A DNA stretch of 64,000 bases from Kitasatospora setae KM-6054 (GTDB taxonomy: Bacteria > Actinomycetota > Actinomycetes > Streptomycetales > Streptomycetaceae). Positions 26,601 through 33,766 of this stretch are shown here, piece after piece; the stretch's first letter is position 1, and every line of letters starts with the position of its first letter. The DNA lies in NCBI RefSeq assembly GCF_000269985.1, contig NC_016109.1, forward strand, positions 2,046,001 through 2,110,000, read 5' to 3'. A model generated the notes under the pieces. The model did no database searches. It was not told the DNA's origin and saw nothing but the letters and a program-made list of their open reading frames with translations. A program made the translations under genes and the position numbers.

Positions 26601-27947
26601 CTGCGCATCCGCCAAGAAGTCGAACTACCGGAGTACCAGCGGATCGGCGACACCCACTCTATCGCGGTCACCTGGGGGCAGATCGCGGACATCCTGCACC
26701 AGCGCGGTCAAGTCGACGAAGCCCTGCGCATCCGCCAAGAAGTCCAACTGCCGGAGTACGAACGGATCGGCGACACCCGCTCCGCAACAGTCACTTGGGG
26801 AAGGATCGCGGACACCCTGCATCAGCGTGGGGAGGTAGAGGAGGCTCTGCGGATCCGCCAAGAGGTCCAACTACCAGCCTTCGAACGGATCGGCGACACC
26901 CGCTCCACAGCAGTCACTTGGGGAAGGATCGCGGACACCCTGCACCAGCGTGGGGAGGTAGAGGAGGCTCTGCGGATCCGCCAAGAGGTCCAACTACCAG
27001 CCTTCGAACGGATCGGCGACACCCGCTCCACAGCAGTCACTTGGGGAAGGATCGCGGACATCCTGCACCAGCGTGGGGAGGTAGAGAAGGCTCTGCGGAT
27101 CCGCCAAGAGGTCCAACTACCAGAGTACGAAAGGATCGGCGACACCCGCGAAGCCGCGATCACCTGGGGAAAGATCGCGGACATCCTGCACCAGCGCGGT
27201 CAGGTCCACGAAGCCCTGCGCATCCGCCAAGAAGTCGAACTACCGGAGTACGAAAGGATCGGCGACACCCGCTCCACAGCAGTCACCTGGGGAAGGATCG
27301 CGGACACCCTGCACCAGCGCGGTCAAGTCGACGAAGCCCTGCGCATCCGCCAAGAAGTCGAACTACCGGAGTACGAAAGGATCGGCGACACCCGCTCCAC
27401 AGCAGTCACCTGGGGACAGATCGCGGACACCCTGCACCAGCGCGGTCAAGTCGACGAAGCCCTGCGCATCCGCCAAGAGGTCCAACTGCCGGCCTTCGAA
27501 CGGATCGGCGACACCCGCGAAGCTGCGGTCACCTGGGGACAGATCGCGGACACCCTGCACCAGCGCGGTCAAGTCGACGAAGCCGAAGAGCTGCAGTTGA
27601 AGCGCCTGAGAGTCAATGAAAAGCTCCGCGACATCGATGGCATCGCAGCAGCGAACTGGAGCCTAGCTCAAATCGACCTGGGCCGTCGGGACCTCCACGC
27701 AGCGGCGCCGAGACTGGTCACCTCATTCCGGTACTTCCTGGAACTGCAACGGCCGGACGGTGTCGCGGCCGTCGGGATCATTCTGGGGCAGTTGATGCTG
27801 GCCGCAGGCGCACGGGCTCAAGCTCGACAAGTCCTCCAGGAGTGCCGGGCCGCTGCCGCCATGACCAACACAGCCCACATCCTGGCCCGGGCCGACGAGC
27901 TCTTGGAAACCATCGACGACGAAGACAGCGAAGACGAGGAATCATGA
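23628..27947 (+). CDS. CHAT protease - STAND ATPase - TPR protein
   Basis: A 1439-residue multidomain protein. Residues about 100-365 form a CHAT caspase-like protease: His208 in H-L-S-C-H-G and Cys258 in F-V-S-A-C make the dyad, followed by A-A-G-I-P-A-V-I-G-W. Residues about 400-800 are a STAND NTPase with Walker A G-Q-G-R-M-G-K-S (431-438), Walker B L-L-L-I-I-D-D (519-525) and T-S-R at 567-569. The C-terminal third is TPR: degenerate units, then ten nearly identical 41-residue units, then two divergent ones. This is the NLR-like plan of a regulated protease that oligomerises when its repeats sense a signal. The start is ATG 23628. It is coupled to the next gene by ATGA. Confidence 0.9.
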   Translation: MITGLVVEEGGFELVVGGDGLGPRRPLRDGDVDWLTGVANRYVDAVRGGSRREVLLGLGRELYGWLDGDRRWLARLLEEAPSPVLFEVRGPRRPSVAEWALLRAPFELLAVPGGGFLVEEPEQFAVVRRLGRPSPADPLDDRRLGVAFMASAPRGQHELDYEAEELAILGAVGEMGLDLVVEDSGTPERLGMRLAELGGMPVVHLSCHGLHNWREGPGAPATPVLLLEDDLGEGRPTSARELVGLLTPKPRLAFVSACLTATGADVAGHLPAGAGRRGGPAAGAGAAVAHSLATELVAAGIPAVIGWDGSVSDRAATLFAEHLYSQLSRHAAVAVAVDAARRQLLRSPDEHVRADWHLARLWLGPAGGGPLVAGTVKRRMAPAHHATTAFLDRKHNVPVAAAGMFVGRRPELQQALRALRGHQKGGVLLHGQGRMGKSSLAARIADRLPDRAVAVVFGDYTRAAVLDAIATAVEAIPDARDLLRDRRPDVREHPDRFRALLVDLLTGPCAQAQGTRKPLLLIIDDLEQVLTAQPDGPHRLHDGAAQVLADVLAAFDPATTDSRLVLTSRYTFTLDGLERRLEAVQLQPLSPAARHKLRRRQHDLATTRNAQPTQRTDLARRAMDVSRGNPGLQDLIGLRLAYGEQVDPARVEAAITAMETYLRQGDPASDPDLAAFLENLALDTLLEQAGPAHHALLRACTLFTLPVPQPVVDTLAQAVGGSATRLRGLGLLDSFPDSYRREVPAVAVNALAAGHLAPLSQDERTTLAALAVEPLHTHWGGTAPRTPRDGDQDLQLTRLALDADHPAITADCATAAVRVLQEGSASAASELGQRTIALLDRHHHPVPLHLLRAVADATVTGGDGERADALLDRAIRQIETSGQQTDPAEHAAVLYDQAVRLITRGETGRAETLLHQARQLFTALGDTREAAITWGKIADILEQRGEMEEALRIRQEVELPEYQRIGDTREAAITWGQIADILHQRGQVDEALRIRQEVELPEYQRIGDTHSIAVTWGQIADILHQRGQVDEALRIRQEVQLPEYERIGDTRSATVTWGRIADTLHQRGEVEEALRIRQEVQLPAFERIGDTRSTAVTWGRIADTLHQRGEVEEALRIRQEVQLPAFERIGDTRSTAVTWGRIADILHQRGEVEKALRIRQEVQLPEYERIGDTREAAITWGKIADILHQRGQVHEALRIRQEVELPEYERIGDTRSTAVTWGRIADTLHQRGQVDEALRIRQEVELPEYERIGDTRSTAVTWGQIADTLHQRGQVDEALRIRQEVQLPAFERIGDTREAAVTWGQIADTLHQRGQVDEAEELQLKRLRVNEKLRDIDGIAAANWSLAQIDLGRRDLHAAAPRLVTSFRYFLELQRPDGVAAVGIILGQLMLAAGARAQARQVLQECRAAAAMTNTAHILARADELLETIDDEDSEDEES
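26400..27629 (+). repeat. Ten tandem 123-bp units encoding identical-type TPRs
   Basis: Ten in-frame 123-bp units each encode 41 residues of the pattern G-D-T-R-x-x-A-x-T-W-G-x-I-A-D. Units differ mostly in a few positions (K/R/Q after W-G, I/T in A-D-I/T-L, E/Q before L-P, E-Y or A-F before x-R-I). Adjacent copies such as 26769 and 26892 differ by only a handful of bases, so the array expanded recently by unequal exchange or gene conversion. Confidence 0.9.
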
Positions 27948-28315
27948 TCATCGAGATTGCCGGCCCGAACGCCGAAGCCGCCCGGGAGAGCATCGCGGCG
28001 GTCGCCGCCGACTGGGGCCACCCCGCCGACGCCGTCCCGTCGGCGTCGGCGGCCGGCCCGGGCAGCAAGGGTGTCGACCCCGTCGCGGTGGCGTCCCTGC
28101 TCCTGTCGATCCCGTCCGCCGCGCTCGCGGTCGCGGACATCACCGATCGGATCCGCAAGCGCCGCCGCGCGGGTGAGCTCATCGAGCGGGCCCGGCAGCT
28201 CTCCGCCGAGCGGGCGACGGCCCGGCTCGTCCACGCGGACCGCTCTGTCGACCTCGCCACCCTCACGCCCGACCAGCTCTTGGACCTCATCGCCGACGAG
28301 CCCCCGACGGACTGA
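27944..28315 (+). CDS. Small EACC1-like companion of the CHAT-STAND protein
   Basis: A 123-residue protein starting at the ATG that overlaps the stop of the CHAT gene (ATGA), so it is translationally coupled. It opens with a short beta segment (M-I-I-E-I-A-G), has one hydrophobic stretch at about residues 44-65, then a basic R-K-R-R-R helix and a C-terminal A-R-L-V-H-A-D-R-S-V-D-L-A-T-L segment. This matches the layout of 'effector-associated constant component 1' proteins of actinobacterial conflict loci, but the name is by pattern only. It may anchor, inhibit or be cleaved by the CHAT protein. Confidence 0.6.
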   Translation: MIIEIAGPNAEAARESIAAVAADWGHPADAVPSASAAGPGSKGVDPVAVASLLLSIPSAALAVADITDRIRKRRRAGELIERARQLSAERATARLVHADRSVDLATLTPDQLLDLIADEPPTD

Positions 28316-28343
28316 ACTCCGTTCCTCCGGGCTCCAGTCGGCT

Positions 28344-28389
28344 CCGCCACCGCGTTCCGCTACCCGATCGGCACGGAACGCGGTGGCGG
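28344..28389. terminator. Strong bidirectional hairpin after the CHAT operon
   Basis: A perfect 16-bp stem (CCGCCACCGCGTTCCG / CGGAACGCGGTGGCGG) with a 14-nt loop, 28 bp past the small gene. It can also end the minus-strand lipoprotein gene that stops at 28430. It shows the CHAT pair is a two-gene unit. Confidence 0.85.
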
Positions 28390-28429
28390 GCGATGCCTGC
28401 GGACCTCCCACCGTGGGGCCGGGCCGCCG

Positions 28430-28558
28430 CTACCGGGCAGCGGTGCCGACCGTCCCGGCGGCCGTGCCGAAGCGGTCGGCGCCGCAGCCCGCGAGGGTGA
28501 GGGCGGCGAGAACGGTGGCGGCGGCGAGGGCAAGGGCTCTGACGGTGCGTCGGTTCAC
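28430..28558 (-). CDS. Very small lipoprotein (42 residues)
   Basis: A short minus-strand frame with a GTG start at 28558 preceded by GGGAGGAC. It encodes M-N-R-R-T-V-R, a hydrophobic Ala/Leu signal core and the lipobox L-T-L-A-G-C with Cys25, followed by only 17 residues ending T-A-A-R. Codon bias is strong throughout. After processing an 18-residue lipopeptide would remain on the membrane. It is divergent from the multicopper oxidase and shares the terminator of the CHAT operon. Function unknown. Confidence 0.6.
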   Translation of the reverse strand: MNRRTVRALALAAATVLAALTLAGCGADRFGTAAGTVGTAAR

Positions 28559-28683
28559 TGGCGTCCTCCCGGGTCTGTTGGGCCGCCCACACCGTAGCGG
28601 CCCGGCATGTGCTTGCCCAGGCGCTTTTCCGTGCGGTGCGGCGGACCCGGACCGGCCGCCGTTCTGTCCTAGATTGCCCGGTT

Positions 28684-30297
28684 ATGGGAGACAATCACGC
28701 GATCAGTCGCCGGTCGGTGCTCAGGACGGTCGCGGCGGCCGGCCTCGCCTCGGCGGTCGGTGCCAGGACAGCTGCGGCGGCCCCCGCCCCGGCGGCCTTC
28801 CCGCAGCCCGTGACCGTGCGGCGGCGGCCGGCGCCGGAGCGGGTGCCGTCGGTGCTGGAGCAGGTGCTGGACGTCCGGTACGCGGAGGTCGAGGTGCCGG
28901 GCCACGGCCGGGTCACCGTCCGGGCCTACAACGGCGCGTTCCCGGGGCCGACGCTGCGGGTCCGGGCCGGGGACACCCTGCTGCTCACCCACGTCAACGG
29001 CCTGCCGCCCAACCCCGTCCACCCCGCCCACCCCGCCCACCCCGCCGGCAACAGCCACGGCGCCCGGATGCCGCACCGCCCGCACAGCTTCAACCTGCAC
29101 GCGCACGGGATGCACGTCTCCCCGGCCGGGCTGGCCGACAACGTGCTGCGCGAGTTCGCGCCGCGCGCCGCGCCCGGTGACCCGGAGCCGCGTTACCGCA
29201 CGGTGCTGCGCGTCCCGGCCGACCACCCGGCCGGGACGTACTGGTACCACCCGCACCTGCACGGTTCGACCGCCGAGCAACTGGCCGGCGGCATGGCGGG
29301 GGTGATCGTGGTGGAGGGGGACGTCGACGAGGTGCCGGAGGTGCGGGCCGCGGCGGACGTGGTGCTGTGCGTCAACGAGCTCAAGCTGCGCGACGGGCGG
29401 GTGCCGCCGTTCGACGCGGGGGCCTGGCTGGCGGGGGTGCCGTCGGTGTTCACCGTGAACGGCGCGGTCGGCCCGGTGCTGGCGCTGCGGCCCGGCGAGG
29501 TGCAGCGCTGGCGCCTGGTCGCGGCGACCGGCTTCACCGCACTGAACCTCCGACTCACCGGCCCGGAAGGGCAGTTGACGATGCACCGGATCGCCCAGGA
29601 CGGCATCACGCTGCCCGCGCCCGTCCCCGCCGAGGAGGTGCCGCTGGTGATGGGCAACCGGGTCGACGTGCTGGTCCGCGGCGGGGCCCCCGGCCGGTAC
29701 GAGCTGCGCGCCGACCGGGTCGCGCGGCCGCTGCTGACCGTCGAGGTGGCGGGAGCCCCGTACGACCCGCCGATGACGCTGCCGCGCACCCTCCCGCCCG
29801 GGCGGCCGCCGCTCGACGAGCGGGACGTCACCGGCCCCGACCGGGAGGTGCTGTTCCACGTCGACCCCGGCGTCTTCCCGCAGCCCTTCCCGGACGCCTT
29901 CCGCGTCCTGGGCACCCACCCCACCCCGCCCGCGCACCCCGGCGGCGACCTGCGCCGCGACCCGGCGTACGGGCTGTACGACCCCGACTACGTCAACCAC
30001 GTCCTCCCGCTCGGCCGCACCGAACGCTGGACGGTCCGCACCGGCGAGACCTCGCCCGGCTTCAACCACCCCTTCCACCTGCACACCAACCCCTTCCTGG
30101 TCACCCACCGCAACGGCCGCCCGCTCGACCCCCCGGTCTGGCACGACACCGTGGGCCTGGCCGGCGGCACCCCCGGCGACTCGGTGACCTTCCTGGTCCG
30201 CTACGAGGACTTCACCGGCCACGCCCTCGCCCACTGCCACCACCTGCACCACGAGGACCTCGGCATGATGCAGAACGTGCGCTACGTCGCGCCCTGA
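28684..30297 (+). CDS. Tat-exported multicopper oxidase
   Basis: A 537-residue three-cupredoxin oxidase that couples one-electron oxidation of a substrate to O2 reduction. The Tat leader is S-R-R-S-V-L with cleavage near A-A-A-A-P. All four copper motifs are present: N-L-H-A-H-G-M-H, Y-H-P-H-L-H-G, H-P-F-H-L-H and H-C-H-H-L-H-H-E-D-L-G-M, the last including the T1 Cys-His pair. An in-frame repeat of a CACCCCGCC unit near 29020-29045 inserts a Pro/His/Ala stretch. It ends 16 bp inside a convergent small gene. Phenolic or metal oxidation in the cell envelope is likely; the substrate is not known. Confidence 0.92.
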   Translation: MGDNHAISRRSVLRTVAAAGLASAVGARTAAAAPAPAAFPQPVTVRRRPAPERVPSVLEQVLDVRYAEVEVPGHGRVTVRAYNGAFPGPTLRVRAGDTLLLTHVNGLPPNPVHPAHPAHPAGNSHGARMPHRPHSFNLHAHGMHVSPAGLADNVLREFAPRAAPGDPEPRYRTVLRVPADHPAGTYWYHPHLHGSTAEQLAGGMAGVIVVEGDVDEVPEVRAAADVVLCVNELKLRDGRVPPFDAGAWLAGVPSVFTVNGAVGPVLALRPGEVQRWRLVAATGFTALNLRLTGPEGQLTMHRIAQDGITLPAPVPAEEVPLVMGNRVDVLVRGGAPGRYELRADRVARPLLTVEVAGAPYDPPMTLPRTLPPGRPPLDERDVTGPDREVLFHVDPGVFPQPFPDAFRVLGTHPTPPAHPGGDLRRDPAYGLYDPDYVNHVLPLGRTERWTVRTGETSPGFNHPFHLHTNPFLVTHRNGRPLDPPVWHDTVGLAGGTPGDSVTFLVRYEDFTGHALAHCHHLHHEDLGMMQNVRYVAP

Positions 30298-30599
30298 ACC
30301 GGCGCCCCGGGGGTCGCCCCCAGGTGCACCTCGCTCCACACCACGTCCCGGACCTGCCCGCCGTCGCGCGGCCGGGACGTGTGCCGGTGCCCCCAACGGT
30401 CGCCCAGCGCAAGGGCCTTCAGCACCCCGAGCGGATCCGGCGCCGGCCCCCGCATCCGCAACTCGACCCGGTACCCGGCCGCGATACCGATCAACTGCAC
30501 CTCCCCCACACCCGCCCGCGCCAACTCGTCCGCGATCACCCAGGCCCGCTCCCGCGCCGCCCGCCCGGAATCCGCCGACTCCTCACCGCCGTACCGCAC
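30282..30599 (-). CDS. Small hypothetical protein, second of a divergent pair beside the XRE module
   Basis: A 105-residue soluble protein (GTG start at 30599 after AAGGA) containing A-W-V-I-A-D-E-L-A-R-A-G-V-G-E-V-Q-L-I-G-I-A-A-G-Y, which looks like a mixed alpha/beta unit. It is not recognised. It lies 58 bp after another small gene on the same strand, and its end overlaps the multicopper oxidase end by 16 bp. Confidence 0.5.
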   Translation of the reverse strand: MRYGGEESADSGRAARERAWVIADELARAGVGEVQLIGIAAGYRVELRMRGPAPDPLGVLKALALGDRWGHRHTSRPRDGGQVRDVVWSEVHLGATPGAPVQGAT

Positions 30600-30657
30600 T
30601 TGCCGTCCTTCCCGGTGAAATCCGCTACGCCCCAAGCCCGTTCAGACCGAACCGCAC

Positions 30658-30885
30658 TCATCCCCCCCGTCCGACACAGCGCGGGCACCCACAGGCCGGC
30701 CAACTCAACGCCGAGACCAGCGGCGGCGAGAGCACCGGGCCGGACGTCCGGAACGAGACCGGCACCCGGCCGCCGTCCACCCCCACCCGGTAGACTCGGA
30801 TCGTCAACTTCGAGGCCCGGCGCGGGTACTTGGACTTCCGGCGGACGACGGCGGGCCCGTCAGGGCATGGCTGACTGTTCGTCAT
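30658..30885 (-). CDS. Small hypothetical protein with C-terminal CxC/CxxC-like tail
   Basis: A 75-residue protein with the ATG at 30885 after GGAGCAGC. It has a basic N-terminal part (R-R-K-S-K-Y-P-R-R-A-S-K-L) and ends W-P-A-C-G-C-P-R-C-V-G-R, three cysteines that could bind a metal. It is divergent from the XRE regulator, 129 bp away, and reads in the same direction as the next small gene. No family is recognised. Confidence 0.5.
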   Translation of the reverse strand: MTNSQPCPDGPAVVRRKSKYPRRASKLTIRVYRVGVDGGRVPVSFRTSGPVLSPPLVSALSWPACGCPRCVGRGG

Positions 30886-30982
30886 GTTTTGCTGCTCCGT
30901 GGTGAGATCACCCTCGCCGAGGGTTACTGTCTGCACTGCAAGCGTCACCCTTCGGCGCTACGCTGAGAAGCCAGGCAATGTT

Positions 30983-30997
30983 CGCAAAAATTTTGCG
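30983..30997. promoter_or_regulatory. Palindromic operator upstream of the XRE gene
   Basis: CGCAAAAATTTTGCG is a perfect 15-bp palindrome, 17 bp before the XRE start codon. Its run of A and T is unusual here. A TACGCT -10-like box lies just upstream near 30957-30962, so binding here would block transcription of the XRE-DUF397 pair. Confidence 0.6.
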
Positions 30998-31014
30998 GAG
31001 AGCGGGGGAACACC

Positions 31015-31842
31015 ATGGCAGCCCACGAACGGACCCTCCACCCGGAACGCTCGGTCCGCGACCTGTTCGGCTTCCACCTCCGCCGGATGCGCAAGGAACG
31101 CGGCCTCTCCCTCGCCGACCTCGCCGCCGAACTCCGGCACGCCAAAACCGTCCTCGCCGACGTCGAAACCGCCGAACGCCCCATCCCCCGGGGCCTCCCG
31201 GCAGAACTCGACGAGTACTTCGACGCCGGCGGAATCTTCGGCCACCTGTTCAAACTCGCCTACCTGGAAGCGTTCCCGGACTGGTCACGACGGTTCATGG
31301 AACTCGAACCGCTCGCCTCCCAGAGGCGGGAGTACGCCGCCAGCCTGTTTCCCGGCCTGTGGCAGACCGAGGAATACGGCCTGGCCGCTCTCCGCTTGGG
31401 GCTGCCGCGCGCCGACACCGAGGAGATCGAACGTGTCTGGTCCACCCGAGCCGCGCGCCAATCCCTGCTCCACGGCGAAAACCCGCCCCTCGTATGGGTC
31501 GTGCTGGACGAGAGCGTCATCCGCCGACAGGTCGTAGACCCCGCCGTCATGGCTCGGCAGATCGCCCACGTACTGGAACTGGCGGACGGCCCGCACGCCG
31601 TCGTCCAGGTACTCCCGTTCTCGGCCGGGGCGCACGGAGTCGGCAGTTCGGTGACCCTGCTCGACTTCCTCGACGCCCCGCGCGTCGTCTACGCGGAGGG
31701 CTACGGAACCGGCCAACTCCTGGAGAACCAGGCCGAGGTGCAGGCCGCCGCCCTCGCCTACGATCTCCTCCAGGCGGCAGCCCTGTCGCCGGAGGAGTCG
31801 AAACCCTGGCTCCGCAGCGCAATGGAGGATCTCCGAACATGA
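31015..31842 (+). CDS. XRE family regulator with DUF5753 (Scr1-like) domain
   Basis: A 275-residue actinomycete-specific regulator. The N-terminal helix-turn-helix (L-R-R-M-R-K-E-R-G-L-S-L-A-D-L-A-A-E-L) is followed by the long DUF5753 domain from about residue 85, with the typical A-S-L-F-P-G-L-W-Q-T-E-E-Y and L-P-F-S-A-G-A-H segments. These proteins usually control or are modulated by an adjacent DUF397 protein, here joined by ATGA. A GGGGGA site precedes the ATG. Confidence 0.93.
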   Translation: MAAHERTLHPERSVRDLFGFHLRRMRKERGLSLADLAAELRHAKTVLADVETAERPIPRGLPAELDEYFDAGGIFGHLFKLAYLEAFPDWSRRFMELEPLASQRREYAASLFPGLWQTEEYGLAALRLGLPRADTEEIERVWSTRAARQSLLHGENPPLVWVVLDESVIRRQVVDPAVMARQIAHVLELADGPHAVVQVLPFSAGAHGVGSSVTLLDFLDAPRVVYAEGYGTGQLLENQAEVQAAALAYDLLQAAALSPEESKPWLRSAMEDLRT

Positions 31843-32087
31843 GCACCGCGCCCCGCCTGTCCCCCACCGACCTGGCTACGGACCGCGTCGAGTGGCGGAA
31901 GTCCAGCCACTCCGACGCACAAGGCCAGGGGAACTGCGTCGAGATCGCCGAGACCTACGCCACCACCCACGGCGTCATCGCCATCCGCGACAGCAAGAAC
32001 CCCACCGGCCAACCCCTCCTCGTCACCACCACCGCCTGGCACACCTTCACCACCGCCACCGCCGCCGGCCACTTCGACACCCCCTGA
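31839..32087 (+). CDS. DUF397 protein
   Basis: An 82-residue DUF397 protein with the hallmark W-R-K-S-S-H-S, N-C-V-E-I-A and I-A-I-R-D-S-K motifs. Its ATG overlaps the XRE stop codon. DUF397 partners act with their XRE protein as a small regulatory or antitoxin-like pair in Streptomyces development. The operon ends at the hairpin at 32111. Confidence 0.92.
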   Translation: MSTAPRLSPTDLATDRVEWRKSSHSDAQGQGNCVEIAETYATTHGVIAIRDSKNPTGQPLLVTTTAWHTFTTATAAGHFDTP

Positions 32088-32110
32088 CACCCCACCGGCA
32101 CCAGTGCCCT

Positions 32111-32146
32111 CCGGAAGCCCCCTCGCGCAGGGGGCTTCCGGCTTTT
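32111..32146 (+). terminator. Rho-independent terminator of the XRE-DUF397 operon
   Basis: A perfect 13-bp stem (CCGGAAGCCCCCT / AGGGGGCTTCCGG) with a 5-nt loop followed by CTTTT. It is one of the few with a U run in this window. It also shows that any start codon for the following toxin frame placed at 32104 is not real. Confidence 0.9.
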
Positions 32147-32226
32147 CCGGGCGGGTCGGCGGAGCCGGAACGACTCCGGCCCGCCGGCAGTCGACTGTCT
32201 GGTCGAAAGCCGTTTCGAGTCGCCTT

Positions 32227-32532
32227 GTGGGCGGATATATTACCAAGGGGGCCAATGGGCAAGACATTCCGATAACAATGCCTAATATTGGGAGCTCTGG
32301 GCTCGACGTAGTGGCACCCAATGGTGATCTGGTATTTTCCGGGGGACCCATGAAGGCCAAGGATATGGCCAAGCTTGGCAATAATCTGAAGATTTCTAAG
32401 TATGAGGCAGATCAGCGCGGCGTGAAGGCGGTATATTATCTAGAGGAGGGGACTCCGGATTCGGTGATCAAGCAGGCGCAGAAGTGGTTCGGGATGGAGA
32501 ATGTCATCACCTTCAAGATGGAGTGCCAGTAA
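32227..32532 (+). pseudogene. Orphan C-terminal toxin tip of a polymorphic toxin
   Basis: The frame encodes about 100 residues (G-G-Y-I-T-K-G...D-V-V-A-P-N-G-D-L-V-F-S-G-G-P-M-K-A-K, then Y-Y-L-E-E-G-T-P-D-S-V-I-K-Q-A) resembling the extreme C-terminal toxin domains of CdiA/Rhs-type polymorphic toxins. The delivery part is absent: upstream lies a terminator and unrelated sequence, and no ribosome site serves the GTG at 32227. Base use turns abruptly A/T-richer here, with rare codons such as ATA and AAG runs. It is best read as a horizontally acquired toxin cassette fragment. Activity class unknown. Confidence 0.6.
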
Positions 32533-33107
32533 TGTCCGACGCTTACATTTCCTGGTATCGCAACGGTCGCACCGACGCTCCCGGATTCATTACAATGACC
32601 GCCGCTCTCGAGCGACTGGGGCTCAGTCTTGAGCACCCTGCACTCAAGACTGGAATCCTACTGAATGTCGATGGCGAGCAGGTGAAAATGTCGCCGTCGT
32701 GTATCTCGGAGCTTGTAGGATTGGCGATCGCAAGTCTGGACGTGCAGTTTTGGCTCGCGGCTGATATCGATGTAACCTGTCAGTTCAGATATGAGCCGCT
32801 TGGGGGTGAGATCCAGACCTATGATCTAGATGGCTTGACCGCAGACCAGAAGAGGCGTGTCGAGGACGCTATCGTGCAGATGGCTTTGAAAGGCTCCGGG
32901 CAGACCATAGGAGTCATTGTGGACTGGTCTGGACGCAGCGCCGAGTCCGACTGGGATGGATTCTTCCTATACGACCGCATCCCGGGCGGTCCAGCGCCAG
33001 ATCGCCTGCTCATGCGGACTACTGAACTGGCCAACTCCCCAGGTCTCTCTGAGGGCGGCACAGTGAAGGATCTTGATAGTGGAATAAGTGAAATTCGCTG
33101 GCGATAA
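32532..33107 (+). CDS. Putative immunity protein for the toxin tip
   Basis: A 191-residue soluble protein whose ATG overlaps the stop of the toxin fragment (TAATG), so the two were translated together. It is acidic and A/T-richer than the rest of the window, like the toxin piece. No domain is recognised. Position directly after a polymorphic-toxin tip is the normal place of the cognate immunity gene, which is the only basis for the call. It appears intact and could still protect against related toxins. Confidence 0.55.
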   Translation: MSDAYISWYRNGRTDAPGFITMTAALERLGLSLEHPALKTGILLNVDGEQVKMSPSCISELVGLAIASLDVQFWLAADIDVTCQFRYEPLGGEIQTYDLDGLTADQKRRVEDAIVQMALKGSGQTIGVIVDWSGRSAESDWDGFFLYDRIPGGPAPDRLLMRTTELANSPGLSEGGTVKDLDSGISEIRWR

Positions 33108-33289
33108 GCGTTCCGCTACTGAAATTGATTGGGTCCTACGTTGTTGATGGGTCGGGCAGGCCAGTTGTATGGTCCTGGGATCCAGAGGTGCTGGGTATGT
33201 CTCTGATTGGGTTGCCGTCGATGTTTCACGTCACCTGGCCGCCAGACACCTCACGACGACTCGGCCGCTGATTAGAACTCGTAACACGA

Positions 33290-33766
33290 TCATGAGGGTG
33301 GGTTGTTGAGGCGTCGCCAGCAGATGAGTGCGCAGGCAAGTGAGACGAACGCGTTGTGGAGGTCGAGGCGCCTCTCCCAGCGGACGGCGAGGCGCTTGAA
33401 CTGGTGGAGCTGGGCGAAGGTCTGCTCGACGACGTAGCGGAGCTTGCCGAGGCCGATGATGTCGGGTTCGCCGCGGCGGGAGATGACGGGCAGGATCCGG
33501 CGTTTGCGCAGTTCCTGGCGGTTGGGGTTGCTGTCGTGGCCCTTGTCGCCGAGCAGGGCGTCGGGGCGCTTTCGGGGGTGTCCGACCCGGCCGGCCACGG
33601 GAGGGACGCCGTCGACCAGTGCGAGGGCCTGGGTGACGTCGTTGACGTTGGCGGCGGTGGTGATGACATGGAACGGGATGCCGCCGCCGTCGCTGATCAG
33701 GTGGTGTTTGCTGCCGGTCTTGCGGCGGTCGACCGGCGAGGGCCCGGTTGCCTCGCCCCCTTTTTC
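33290..33766 (-). CDS. IS5-like transposase, C-terminal frame (orfB)
   Basis: The second frame supplies the rest of the DDE catalytic domain: T-G-S-K-H-H-L-I-S, then the second Asp in L-L-G-D-K-G-H-D-S and the Glu in V-V-E-Q-T-F-A-Q-L. It has no start of its own and is reached by the -1 shift at 33756-33765. Its stop codon lies inside the left inverted repeat. Confidence 0.85.
   Translation of the reverse strand, partial: EKGGEATGPSPVDRRKTGSKHHLISDGGGIPFHVITTAANVNDVTQALALVDGVPPVAGRVGHPRKRPDALLGDKGHDSNPNRQELRKRRILPVISRRGEPDIIGLGKLRYVVEQTFAQLHQFKRLAVRWERRLDLHNAFVSLACALICWRRLNNPPS

Noticed and set aside
26795..27619. Repetitive 274-residue frame in another phase of the TPR region
   Set aside because: It only mirrors the 123-bp repeat of the CHAT-STAND-TPR gene and has no ribosome site.
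32104..32226. Start of the toxin frame at 32104
   Set aside because: It lies in the XRE-DUF397 terminator stem and the encoded residues have no toxin-like features; the foreign DNA begins near 32215.
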